NCBI GenBank assembly: GCA_963970005.1
Contig: CAXAMN010001225.1
Span: 390,372-454,371, forward strand
Direction: 5' to 3'
Origin: Durusdinium trenchii
Taxonomy: Eukaryota > Sar > Dinophyceae > Suessiales > Symbiodiniaceae
Length of the DNA stretch: 64,000 nt
Shown here: positions 24,631 to 35,379 of the stretch, one piece after another
Layout of the letters: each line of letters begins with the position of its first letter
How positions within the stretch are numbered: the stretch's first letter is position 1
The notes under the pieces: generated by a model
Told to the model about the DNA's origin: nothing
Seen by the model: only the letters and a program-made list of their open reading frames with translations
The model's database searches: none
Program-made: the position numbers and the translations under genes

Positions 24631-27162
24631 AACCACTGGCAGTTTCTATTGTTCCAAAGCCAATGTCACATGTCGACAAGAACTTTGGCACGCGCAAGTG
24701 ATCCATCCTGGCACCCCCACCAGCTTTTCGCTTTGCAGGTGCAGCCTTGGCCGACAAAGAGTGCCACTGCCGCTGGCTAATCGCCGGAATCAAACCAGTC
24801 CCACATCAACATCTGCAGGTCCGGCGCCATCTCTGAAACGGCCTGGGCCTGGGTCCTGTGACACCATAATATCTACAAAATCAAGAAGGCCTGGGTTCAT
24901 GATTGTCTCTGTTGCCATCTGACACCGTTTTGGCATGTGTGCTGTAGTTAAATCGGGCATACAATTGCAGTAATTACATCTTGAGCTGAGACACCGCCCT
25001 CGCCACCTCAGCCTCCTCGTCCTGCTGAAATTAGAAGTTGTGGATGAGTCTTGCAGTCTTGCCTGTGATCCGAGGGTGCTTATATATATATAGCCTATAG
25101 TTCACCCCGTCCGTTGTACCCAAACAAGCTATTATCCAGTGTTAAGTGAAGTGAAAACTACAAATATATACACTGGGGAGAGTTTAAGCTCTGAGGTTTC
25201 CCAGAGCTCCAGTCCAAAAGAGTTATAAATATGTATACAGTATACAGTTGATTTAAATTGCAAACTTTGTAGCACAGTGTTGAAACCATTACCACAACAT
25301 GGGGCCTCATCACCATTCCACCGACCGAACTGCATGTTCCTCACACGATTTGTCATGATTTGTCTAGAACTCCGCCCAAATATAAAACATCATAGCTATA
25401 TTGCTACGACTACGAGGTGGAAGATCGCCACAAAAGCATTAATCAGCGGCATAATGTTAGATTGATTGTTTTGGAGATTGCTGACGGTTTCTGCAAGGCC
25501 GCATAGGATGCCATGACATGCTTCAGTCTGTCCTCTTCAGCCTCTCTCCCTGCTTGCTGCGGCTCCGCCATGGCGGACACAGCACAAGTCGCCGTTGCGC
25601 GTTTGTGTCTTGCGCAAAAGTCAATGTGAATGGGTTTGAGGCAAGCTTAGTGAGCTGAAATTCCATGCTCCATCTACTGGGTTCAAGGAGCTGCATATGT
25701 CATTTTGGTCAGAAGCTGTTGGATTATCAAAAACCGCCGACGATACCAAAACCTTCCAAGAGCGGCTTGTCAGGTTGCTTGTGCAAGGTACTGTAGCGGT
25801 TTCAAGTGCAAGTACGCCCGTAAGACCTCCGCTGACGGATCTTGTTGGCGGTGCGGTCTGACTGGAACTATTTCAAACCAAGGTGTCTCAGCTGTCCATG
25901 CCTGACAAGATTCTGGCTAATTTCTTTGATCCAGAAGCATCTGCAGTTAGTAGACCTGGGATGACATGGGGAAGTTGGTGGAACTTGCGTTCTTTGATGA
26001 TTCTTTGCTTTGTCTTTCCAAGCATGCAGATGACTGCCCACTATGAAAAATGGGGAGAGTCATGGCAGAACCGTGCGCAACCGTGAGCAAAACTAAGCCT
26101 GAGACTCTACCCGATGTCAGTCCAAAGAACGGTCATCAAGGAAGGTTCTATCTCAAAGAGGTTCTATCCTTGGGGCTATGGGGACGCACGGTGAGGCTAA
26201 TGTCGTCCGGTTGTGGGAAAGTGCTTGTTTTTGATATTTGAGCAGGTCGTGAGGGTGGGGGTGTGTAACTGTGGTCAGGGTGGTGAACAACATGGTACTT
26301 GTCGTGTTGCAAGCTTGGGCCGCCCAAAGCACTACACTTGGGATCATTCTTCATCCGGCTTCGAGGCCATGACACACTTCAATCGACCGCCAGCGAGATC
26401 CGCCTCCCCGCCAGGCACTTGGACGTTGGAGTAGGGCATCGGCGCATTGACACACGGTACCTAACAACGCCGACGATGGGCGATGCCATTGGTGGCTTAT
26501 CGTGGTTGATCTGTGGACGCACGAAAGAACACACTACAGCATTATATCTTCGAATTCATGTGGGCAGCATGAAATACATGTGACATGGAATTGGAAGCCA
26601 TAAGCACATGTGTAATACATGTGAGATATATGTGCGCATTGGAATTGGATGCCATTTTTTCCTTGCTCCAAAAGCACTTGGCATTGGGTTCGTCCCATCA
26701 CCCATTGACCCACCGCCTGAGGTGCAGCATAGGCTTTGGGCCTCGCAGTCGCGTGCCTGACGTGGATTGACTGGACCGATGCGGACCACATCAAACTTCA
26801 TCAAACCACATTAAACATCATTAAAATACGAGAAACCCCGAGGAAAAGGGAACAAAGTGGATCAGGAAGGGAAGAAGTGTCCTCTCCCAAAACCAACAAA
26901 CTCGACTGAGCCAAGCAGGATCTGATTCTTGCGGCATCGACGGTATGCTCGCGCCTCCGTCCGCCGTAGCCAGGCTTGATGTAGCTGCCTCGATCGAAGC
27001 AAACGACTGGCTTCCTTGGGACGAGGTAGCGGAAGCTGGGAACGTGAGTTGCTCAAGCGGCAGCCGACGGCCGAGGAAAATGTCCATTGTGTAAGCACGT
27101 ATGGTTATCTTCGGGGCGGGCTCCAAGAATTGAAAACCACCTTGAAAAAACAATGAGCGAGA

Positions 27163-27210
27163 GAGAAAAAAAGAGAGAGAGAGAGAGTGTGTGTATGTGT
27201 GTATGTGCGT
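27163..27210. repeat. GA/GT microsatellite
   Basis: Runs of GA followed by GT dinucleotides on the plus strand. A simple repeat. Confidence 0.9.
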
Positions 27211-28012
27211 GTGGAAAACCGTGGAAATGTCCAAAATTCCCACCGCCTTGTGCAGCAACCCTCCCCCTGGCTGAGCTGAAGGGCCAATGACGTCTGCGAC
27301 CACCTGGGGAGCGTGCGTGCGTCTACGCACTGAAAGAAGGGTGTCAAGAATCATCCACTAAATGTCATATTAAAACGTACCTCGGCGTAGCTTCCCCATA
27401 AATCATGACAGAGTCATGCAACCAGTAACCAGGGCCACTGTGCTACAAAGGGATGATTCACACAGGGCTGGAGGTTTCCATTTTCTACTCATTTAGGGTT
27501 CAAACACCATCCAGGTGTAACCCTGGAATTTGCATGAACTTGAATCTTCCAACCATGTGAGGAGTTTGTAGGCCAAACACGCAGATGTCGCTCCGCATTG
27601 ACTACGAGAACGACTCCTTGCGCGTGACCATCGGACTGTCCGAAGCCACCGAAGCCCAACAAGAAGTTGGTCGAATGATCGGTAGCTGGCGACCAGGTAA
27701 TGCGACTATATATAGCAAAACCAAACATGAATAAATCACTAGGAATCAAAACAATTTTGCTTGGGAACATCATCTGTTGCTGCCTTCAACCAATAAACCA
27801 CTGGAGTCGGGCTTGGACAATGCGGCTTGACTTTCAGATCGAGGGTCTTCCTAGGTAGGAACGGGAATGAGTGACCCTTTTCTTTCTTTCTTTTCTTAGC
27901 GACGGAGGACACATGTGGACACTTGGAAAGCCTGGTGAATCCGGCTGCTCCGCTGGAATTTCGCCTCTGGGGACTTCGGCTTCGGTGCGGGCTCGACCCC
28001 CCCACGTCACAC

Positions 28013-28283
28013 CTGGAAGTCCAACGAGCCCGTCTTCTCGGTATCCAGGTGCTCGAAGAACTGAGACAAGTGCATCCCGGCCATTCGCCCACCACTCTCA
28101 AAGGCATTTTGGGGATATCACCCATAGAACTGCGGACCAACAGGACTGTTTTTCGAACAACATGGTGGGGTGTTTGTTGATCCGTCAAGCACCATCCGAG
28201 ACTTCCAGGAATGCATCTCAATGTCCTTGGCAACTTGGATGTTCTTGCCACTCTTCCTGCAGTTCGTTCCAAGGTAACGCTGC
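28013..28283 (-). CDS. Two exons of an EF-hand-like gene (partial)
   Basis: The exon at 28283-28163 encodes RYLGTNCRKSGKNIQVAKDI and ends near VLDGSTNTPP. The exon at 28108-28013 encodes GRMAGMHLSQFFEHLDTEKT followed by GSLDFQ. The last part fits an EF-hand calcium loop (D-T-E-K-T-G-S-L-D-F pattern), although the exon ends before the final acidic position. A GT donor follows DFQ. Flanking exons were not identified, so the whole protein is unknown. Confidence 0.45.
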
Positions 28284-28639
28284 CATAGAGCCACATGGTG
28301 GGCCACATCCAGCCGCCTTTTTTTCGCTTGAATCGGAGACCAACAAAAACAAGCAGAGAGTATCTTTGCCCCTCTGTAACGTCTAGATCTATGATAACAT
28401 ATGGTCAGTTTCCTTTCTCACGAGCTCTAGGAGCAGGAAACAGTACAATCATGCGCAAGCTTGTCCTTCACTCAGCCTTTTCATCTGCCTGAGCCAAAAG
28501 CCGGTGTTGGCATTTTGTGCGAACAAAATCCGCCACAATCCTGACAAACAGGATGTTTTGGACTAAGACGTTAACTCAAAGGCCTCACCACACCACCCTC
28601 ACCGCCTAGTTTAGTGGCAGAGTTCAAGCAAGTTTGTAG

Positions 28640-28697
28640 CGTCGATCAAAGGATGCGTGTGTCTGTGTGTCTGTCTATGTGTGTGTGTGTGTGTGTC
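28640..28697. repeat. GT microsatellite
   Basis: Imperfect then perfect GT run (longest part about 28678-28696). A simple repeat. Confidence 0.85.
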
Positions 28698-28798
28698 ACA
28701 TGGTGGGGAATACTGCTACTCCCTAGTGTCACAAATCTTCATCCACCAAAGGCTCATGGCCTCATGGCATCCTACCGGTGAAAAACGCATGCTTTCAC

Positions 28799-28887
28799 CA
28801 TGCAACCGCAACATCATTCACCTCCAGGCCCTGTAGCAAGCGCACGGCCCGCCGCCAATTCTCGGCGGTGCGGATAAGGGCCTGGAA
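28799..28887 (-). CDS. Possible PPR-like exon (partial)
   Basis: Minus-strand translation FQALIRTAENWRRAVRLLQG followed by LEVNDVAVAW. The spacing of Ala-Leu, Trp and Ala-Leu-Leu resembles a degenerate pentatricopeptide helix pair, a very common type in dinoflagellates. Only one repeat is seen, and it could be another helical protein. Neighbouring exons were not found. Confidence 0.35.
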
Positions 28888-29421
28888 GAAAGGGGCCCAT
28901 GCTCTACAAAGAACTTGGAAAAAGCGGGAAGCCTGGAAATTCGGTTTGGAAGGTCTTACTTAGAAAGGTGGTCCCTAGATCATGACCCCTAGTTTTCATG
29001 GAAGGGGGTGCAGTGAACCTGTCTCTCACTTTCGAGGCCTTGGCCATGGCGAGTGATTTCATCAAACATCAAAACTCACATTTCTGCTTTTAGCATACAG
29101 CATACTCATCTGAATGTACAATAACATATTGGCTAGGACCATTTTTACAATAGCGGTCCCCCCCTCTCAGGTTGAATCAGGAAAAATGCACAGCAAAAGC
29201 AAAAGAGCCAATCCACCCTGAATGTGTCGCGCACAATAAATTGGCATCATGCTAAGTTACTCTGAGCAACCCACACTTAAACTTAAACCATTCCTATATT
29301 CCTGCTGTGTACTTGTTACTTGTTGGTCGGGGAAGCATGTCTGTTTACATGCATCATTCTTTCTCATAATGGATGTCAATCCTGTGAACATGGCCAACGG
29401 ATTATGCGAAGTGCCAAGGGT

Positions 29422-29446
29422 GTCGCTACTAGGAGCAAGAAGCTAT
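29422..29446 (+). repeat. Dispersed repeat, TCGCTACTAGGARCAAGAA family, copy 2
   Basis: TCGCTACTAGGAGCAAGAAG, one base different from the copy at 12007-12032. It lies just before a CT microsatellite. Confidence 0.65.
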
Positions 29447-29457
29447 CAGCCCATCCC

Positions 29458-29480
29458 GCTCTCTCTCTCTCTCTCTCTCT
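29458..29480. repeat. CT microsatellite
   Basis: An uninterrupted CT run. On the minus strand it is a GA run lying directly at the 3' edge of a candidate exon. Confidence 0.9.
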
Positions 29481-29640
29481 GCCCCTCGCTCCGCCTGTCC
29501 GGCCACCGACTTCGCCCCCACTCGTTCCGCCAAGCCCGTCATGGACTCGCTCATCCGCTGAAGTGCGGCGCGCGCGGCGCTGCTGCCGTCGGCTTCGGCG
29601 GCCTGGGGGGGGCCCCAAAACGACAGCTTTGGAAGCCTTT
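29481..29640 (-). CDS. Candidate exon, Ala-rich helix (partial)
   Basis: On the minus strand one frame gives AAEADGSSAARAALQRMSES followed by MTGLAERVGAKSVAGQAERG. It is well balanced and clearly more protein-like than the other two frames. The GC content is higher than in the flanks. It runs straight into the GA microsatellite, which would continue the frame as Arg-Glu repeats. No family is recognised. Confidence 0.45.
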
Positions 29641-29885
29641 TGAAAACCTAAGTGTACCTATAGGGCATGCAACCACGATTCAGCTTCAGTGACACGCCGC
29701 GGAGTTGGAGCGGTCGTGATTTGGAGTTCTGAGAAAACACAAGTCGCTCAAATTGAGCTGACTAGCAAAAGGCTAGGTCTGAATGGGTAGAGCTAAGCTT
29801 GCTACTGCATGACCTTAACTCGCTTAGTTCAACCTCCTACAGCTATATTTCATGCTAACTGAATTCATGTCTGAACCTACTATCC

Positions 29886-30282
29886 TCTCACCACTATTTG
29901 CTCTCCTGCTGCCTCCTCCCCATTCCAAGTCTCAAAGTCTTCTTCAGGCAACACGCCAGTGATAGCCAGGAAATCCTCGCGGGTAGGAGCTGGCAAATCC
30001 GGATTTTGTGGGAATGCTCTTGATTGTGGAGTTCTTTGTCCACATAGCCGGCAATTAAGCAATTAATACAAGTATATACGTAAGGATGCTATACTACTCA
30101 ATTGTCTGGTTTCTGTGGAACATTCTCAACAGGCCCAGGGATTCCAAAGTTTGGTCTGAAAAAGCAGGTATTGGCTGCACCCCATAATTATGCATTCAAC
30201 ATTCAACTTCTGGACAGAAACCTCACTTGCTCCGCGCGCTTGTGCTTGTGGTTGAGCTCCTCTTCATCAAAGTAGAACTCAC
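29886..30282 (-). CDS. Three exons of an unassigned gene (partial)
   Basis: Exon 30282-30228 encodes GEFYFDEEELNHKHKRAEQ after a TTGCAG acceptor. Exon 30155-30107 encodes PNFGIPGPVENVPQKPD after a TTTTTCAG acceptor. Exon 30003-29886 encodes NPDLPAPTREDFLAITGVLP and EEDFETWNGEEAAGEQIV. All three are acidic and proline-containing and have clean acceptors, so this is a real gene fragment. No family is recognised and neither terminus was found. Confidence 0.6.
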
Positions 30283-30332
30283 CTGCAACATTGAAATGAG
30301 TTGGGCCTATCCTATTACCAGCAACAGTGGAT

Positions 30333-30384
30333 GATGATGATGATGATGATTATTGTTATTATTATTATTAATAGTAGTAGTAGT
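30333..30384. repeat. Compound trinucleotide microsatellite
   Basis: Successive runs of GAT, ATT and AGT triplets. Confidence 0.9.
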
Positions 30385-32550
30385 AAAACTATTGTTCAAA
30401 CATAGTTATAATTCTGATAATTGTCTACTGATTGTTACAGGCTACAGGCAAGTTTGGACAGACCCAAGAGAATAGGTTCTACACCCTTCGCCCCTTCGAA
30501 GATGGCTTTCTTTTTACTTCTGACCGCGACCCGCCTGAGGCACCTGCGACTTCCAGCTCACCGGACACCGTCCACCAATCTGCGAACAACAAGGCTTCAG
30601 CGGCGTTCCTGGTGCGTTCCAACACTCACAGATCCGAAAAGGCTACTAATATGATCACATCAACAGCAAATAGCTGTGAAAATGACCGGACGGGACCGGA
30701 CATCCTACCCATGATGGCTGGAAGTTCAAAACCGCTTTGTTAGCTCTAAGTCCCCTGCATGGCGCGCCCTTCTGCCCTTCTGCCTCTCTTGGATTCTTAA
30801 ATGTTCCCTGTCAACATGAGAATTATGATAGATGTTTCATGTCCCAGGGAGGGGGGCCATATGAAGTTCAACAATGCAAAGGATTGTTGAGACTTGACCA
30901 CGATCTTGACTAGAAACACCCCCGGTTAAGCAAACATATATTCAAACATTGCGTGGACGAATCGTTCTTTCCTCCTTCGTCCTCTCGTCCCGGTCTCCTC
31001 ATGTTGATCCCCACGGCTCCCAGGGTCGCTGGGCTTTCGCCACGGCCAGCCCAGCCCTCATCGCCCATGAAGGCCCTCATTGGGCGCAGTGGCATGAATG
31101 AGGCGCAATGATTGAGATTCTGACAGTGTCAAGCAGGGGGTGACGAACAAAAAAAAAATTGTGACAATAATTTGATCTTGGAGCGTGAATGTTAGTCGTT
31201 GCTATTGATTATTATGGTAATTGCCTTGGTTCACGAAGAAAGGAGTCCCAGGTCACTGACGGCACCGAAGTTTGATGATTAAATTAGCTGACCTTGCTGG
31301 GCCTCCAACCAACAGCGAACGGCACAGGTCCTCAAAACCCCCAAAACAACTTGTTCCTTCTGTGCTGACGACGTAGCCTTGACCAGAGTCTAGGTTCTGC
31401 CGGGCACTAAACGAAAACAACAAGAACAACAAGAACAACAGCAACAAATATCGGCGGCAGTAGCAATTGCCGCCAGAATTAATCACAATCCAACAACAAC
31501 GGAAAAAATTTGTTCGTAGGGTAGTGGTATGCTATGAATTTGAGACAAGCCCCTTGTTCGATGTAAGCATTGTCGCCAGGAGTTCTGGTTACTGTATACA
31601 TTACTTTCTGACCAAGAGGCCCAGCTGTCAGCATGTCATCGGCCGCAAACCAAAGCTCATTGGCCAAGTCCTTGCGATCCAATGCCGATTGATCAAGGAC
31701 TCAAGGACTGTTGGATTAGTGGTGCAAAGAGCTAGTCCGCTTTGTCGGGTGTCAGCTGACACCGTCTTCATTGTGTGGGTTCTTCCGTTGTTTGGCCCAC
31801 TGCGACTTCCCATGGTAGTTAAAACGTACGTCGAACCCTGTCCAAGCAATCCATGGGACCATGGGACAAAGCCAAATTCAACATGCCCCCACATGAGTTA
31901 AAGGACAAAGAACAACGGTTTTATAAGCATCACGAACATCGGTGGAACCCTGGGAGTTCATCTGTCAATTCACACATTTTGAAGAGACAACTTGAAACAA
32001 CGCAGTTCACACGTTGTTTCACAGCAAGTTGAACTGCTAGCCAAGGACCTGAGCTTACACGAGGCCTATGCCGAGCCTGCGCCACATTACCCGAAGCAAA
32101 TGTTCTTCCACAACTAACCATTCATTCAGCTTACAGTGCAAACCTTTGAACCATTGGGCCAACAAAAGTCCCAACCTATGTTTGTGTGCCCTCAAAATCC
32201 TTCCCCACACCTCAAAGCAAGATGCAGTTCCAAAATTGTTAGAACAATAATCTCATCCTAATAACGTCACTCAACTGCCCCATCTGAGTTGAAAAAGAAA
32301 ACCCGTTCTAAAATCATTATCCTAGGTTGAAATCACCGCAATTCCAAGCGGTGGCCATCATGTACCCAACATGCGCTCATGTATATGGTTGTATGTTGTG
32401 TATGCCCTTTTAACAGCCGCGTTCTTACTTACAGAGTCCAATGGTTCCAAATGTGAAGCTGAAAGTAGCCATCCTCTTGCACACAGAAACAAATTGCCAA
32501 GACTATACACCCTGGAAAGCACTTGGACAAGTGGTCAAAGTTGCAAAGGG

Positions 32551-32594
32551 GTCTAGCGCGGATCTAGCGCGGGTCTATCGCGGATCTAGCGCGC
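32551..32594 (+). repeat. Tandem CTAGCGCG repeat
   Basis: Four tandem units of about 11 bp of the form GATCTAGCGCG, one with a single change (CTATCGCG). The same CTAGCGC word recurs several times at about 32835-32887 with 9-12 bp spacing. Confidence 0.75.
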
Positions 32595-35159
32595 TTCCCT
32601 GCCAGTGCATGAGGCCACCAAACGTCTGTGATCAAGAACTCGCTTTCTCGTCTCTCAAACAGTTACTCCCTTACAAACAGTTGCCGCCTTTTTCAGCACG
32701 CGCTGCCTTTCAAACAGTTGCTGCTCTTGTGCCTGTGCGGGTGTGTGTGTGTGTGTGTGCATGTGCACCAATGAGTGACCATTACAATCAGCTCTTGTTT
32801 GTTAATCTTTTCTAAGTTACCTAAGTACTTGATCCTAGCGCCAAACCTAGCGCGAACCTAGCGCAACCCTGCGTTTTGCTAGCGCGACGAGGTAACATAC
32901 CCACTTTAAACACCAGAATACCAAGCGGTGGCCAAGCGATTTCTGAACCTCTGGGAACATTCCTTACTTAATACATATTCCCGTTTTTTTTTCGACTCAT
33001 CTGACAACCAATGGGCATGTTGAAAGATCCGCTAATCATCCCGATCGATCTGGGCCTCCTGGTGATGTGAGGCAAAACACCAACATGTCGACTCACCCGA
33101 AAACCATCCGCCACGCTGGCGGATGTCTGCAGTGACTGCCCTGCACCTGAAAAGAAACGAATAAGAACATGTTGCCAACAAATGGCAACAAACACTAACT
33201 AACAGCCGGCTTAGCATGAAAAGCAAGTCTTAATGGACAAAGGCCACGCATTCTTCAGAAACAATCAATAGGATTCTCTATCTGGTGAGGATGGCGTCAC
33301 TTTATCATCACCCAGAAATTTGAGGGCTTAACTCCTTCGGCGAGGCTCGATCACAAACTGGTTCCCGTGCTCCGGGAGCGGTGGTTCCTGCCCACCTCTG
33401 GTGGCGATGTGGCAACATGCCACCGGTGGCGAAGTTCAACTGCAGGTTCCCCGTATTTTTTGAAATCATGAGGAGGAACTCAAAAGTCTAAACTGGTGCA
33501 AGCAATTCAAAACGCCACTTCCTAGATTCAACCAGGGATCCAGGTCAAGTGCGTGAACTTGCAACATCTTCTCACGGATGGAACCATCGGCAGGGCTGCC
33601 AAACACTTTGGAACCATGGAGAAACTGAACCTGACAGACTTCTCGACACAGCACGGGCGCCTGTTCGACCTGGCAAGGGCAGGGAGAAGTTCCAAAGGGA
33701 CCTGGAAATGACGAGCAAAGAAGAGGTCTTGGAAATTTCAAAGCGTGGAGGAAACCTTTAAAGAAATCCAACTACAGTAATAGAATTGTTATAGAGATAT
33801 AGCCATAGCCTATATTATAGCGATATAGTTCTATAGATTCTGAACTCTCATAGGTCGGACCCTATTCAAGGATTCACTGATCTGTGATTTGGGGCAAGGG
33901 TCGCTATTCAGTATCTGAGCAAGCTGCAAGCTGCCCCGCCATTCAGGTACACATGCCCACAACCTCTATGTGAAGCGATTTGGTACACCTCTATGTGTAT
34001 TGACTTCTTATATGTTAACACATCATAAAACCACATCCTCACCAATCAGCCCTGGCAGCACACGAGCTGCAACAGCAAGAGCTGAACGATCCATCGGGCA
34101 GCTCGTCGACCGGCGCCATGCATTGCCGGAACAAAACCCGTCGGTGCTGTCGTCGTGGTGCTCCCGTTGCGGTTGAAATTCCGCATTGGCAGTGATGGCA
34201 CCAACATCAAGTAGCCAAATGCAGTCTGCACTTGCAAAGTGACATGCTAATGCAAATCCCAAGTCCAAATCTACCTAAAGAAACATCATGTTCCAAGCAT
34301 TAAACAGCACTTCTCGCAACAAATGCAAAGAACCACGGCATACGTTACATGTCTGCTTTCTCAACCTTATCACTTGTGGGCATGGTGCCACCTTGAGAGT
34401 ACAAAGAGTCCGCGCACTCTAATACTTTCAGCACATTTAATACCTTATTCATCCTTATTCATCCTTATTCCAGTGCCCAGGGCACAGCCTCTCAAGTCAA
34501 CTCATGAAAAGCTGCAAAGGGTAAGTGTCCAACAGGCCTCCGCCCATCAAGAAGCATGGAAGAACATAATCCCTATTTGTGACCTTTTACGGGCCTGTTC
34601 GTGACCTCAAACCAGGGGATCAAGAGGTCATTGGCAAGATGCAGGTAGGCAAATATTCAGTGATTAATATGGATTGTTAGGGAGTGGCATGATCTGAGAT
34701 CCGTGGACCCAGTGATCTACCTAGCTCGTGGACCTTCTGACCTTCAAATCGTCACTTTTCACCACCGGGCGGCGTCGACCTGCGACCGGCCCATGGTGAA
34801 GATATGGACTGTACAAATGGTAGAGACGGTAACGTAAGCTATACACATGAACACACATGAACACACAACCAAATCAACCCAAACACCGACCATCGCCCCC
34901 TCCACACCGACGGTGAAAGGATGTACGCAGATCTTTCGACCCAGGATTGCCTACGGTGAAATCCTCATTGGAATATGTCAGGGCGCCCGGGTGAAAAAAG
35001 TAGCCACAGGCAGAAACAATCAAAGAGCCACAGTCGTATCATCTATGTATACTTCGTACTTGCTTGGGCGGTCCTACTACTTACTCCTCTAGTCCATAAT
35101 TGGGTGAAGAGGCCCACCAAAATGGTATATATACAGTATATATATATATATGGATCCAT

Positions 35160-35374
35160 CTGCTCGCCTGATCAGCGGCAGACTCAGGCATGTGGAAGAT
35201 TCTGAGCAAACGCCGGATCTCGTCGACCTCCACCTGCACAACTCTGCAAAGACCCAGAATGCAGTGCCTCTTCATGTTGTATTGACCAGTGCGCACCTGG
35301 ACCTCGCGGCCCTGACCTAAGGACCACACCTGAACATCCGGGTCCAAGGAGTGTCCAGCGTCTTTCGGCTCCAT
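35160..35374 (-). CDS. Exon of an unassigned gene, possible N-terminus
   Basis: It starts at ATG 35374 (MEPKDAGHSLDPDVQVWSLG), continues through GQYNMKRHCILGLCRVVQVE, and ends near LRIFHMPESAADQAS. The composition is that of a folded protein, not random sequence. It could be a first exon or an internal one, since the ATG may be an internal Met. No family is recognised. Confidence 0.5.
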
Positions 35375-35379
35375 GCCCC

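Larger units (their letters stand above)
23300..28010. other. Intergenic or unresolved
   Basis: No confident gene. Weak candidates are a minus-strand frame at 26.88-27.12 kb (MDIFLGRRLPLEQLTFPASA, Ser/Ala-rich) and a plus-strand frame at 27.58-27.69 kb (MSLRIDYENDSLRVTIGLSE). A GA/GT microsatellite lies at 27.16-27.21 kb, a short AT run at 25.08 kb, and a 12-bp-arm palindrome at 24.6 kb. Confidence 0.4.
30300..35160. other. Intergenic or unresolved
   Basis: A trinucleotide microsatellite lies at 30.34-30.38 kb and two clusters of CTAGCGCG repeats at 32.55 and 32.83 kb. Possible but unproven plus-strand exons are 30.44-30.60 kb (ENRFYTLRPFEDGFLFTSDR) and 33.56-33.71 kb (FSTQHGRLFDLARAGRSSKG then stop). 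I see nothing else that I can name. Confidence 0.4.
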
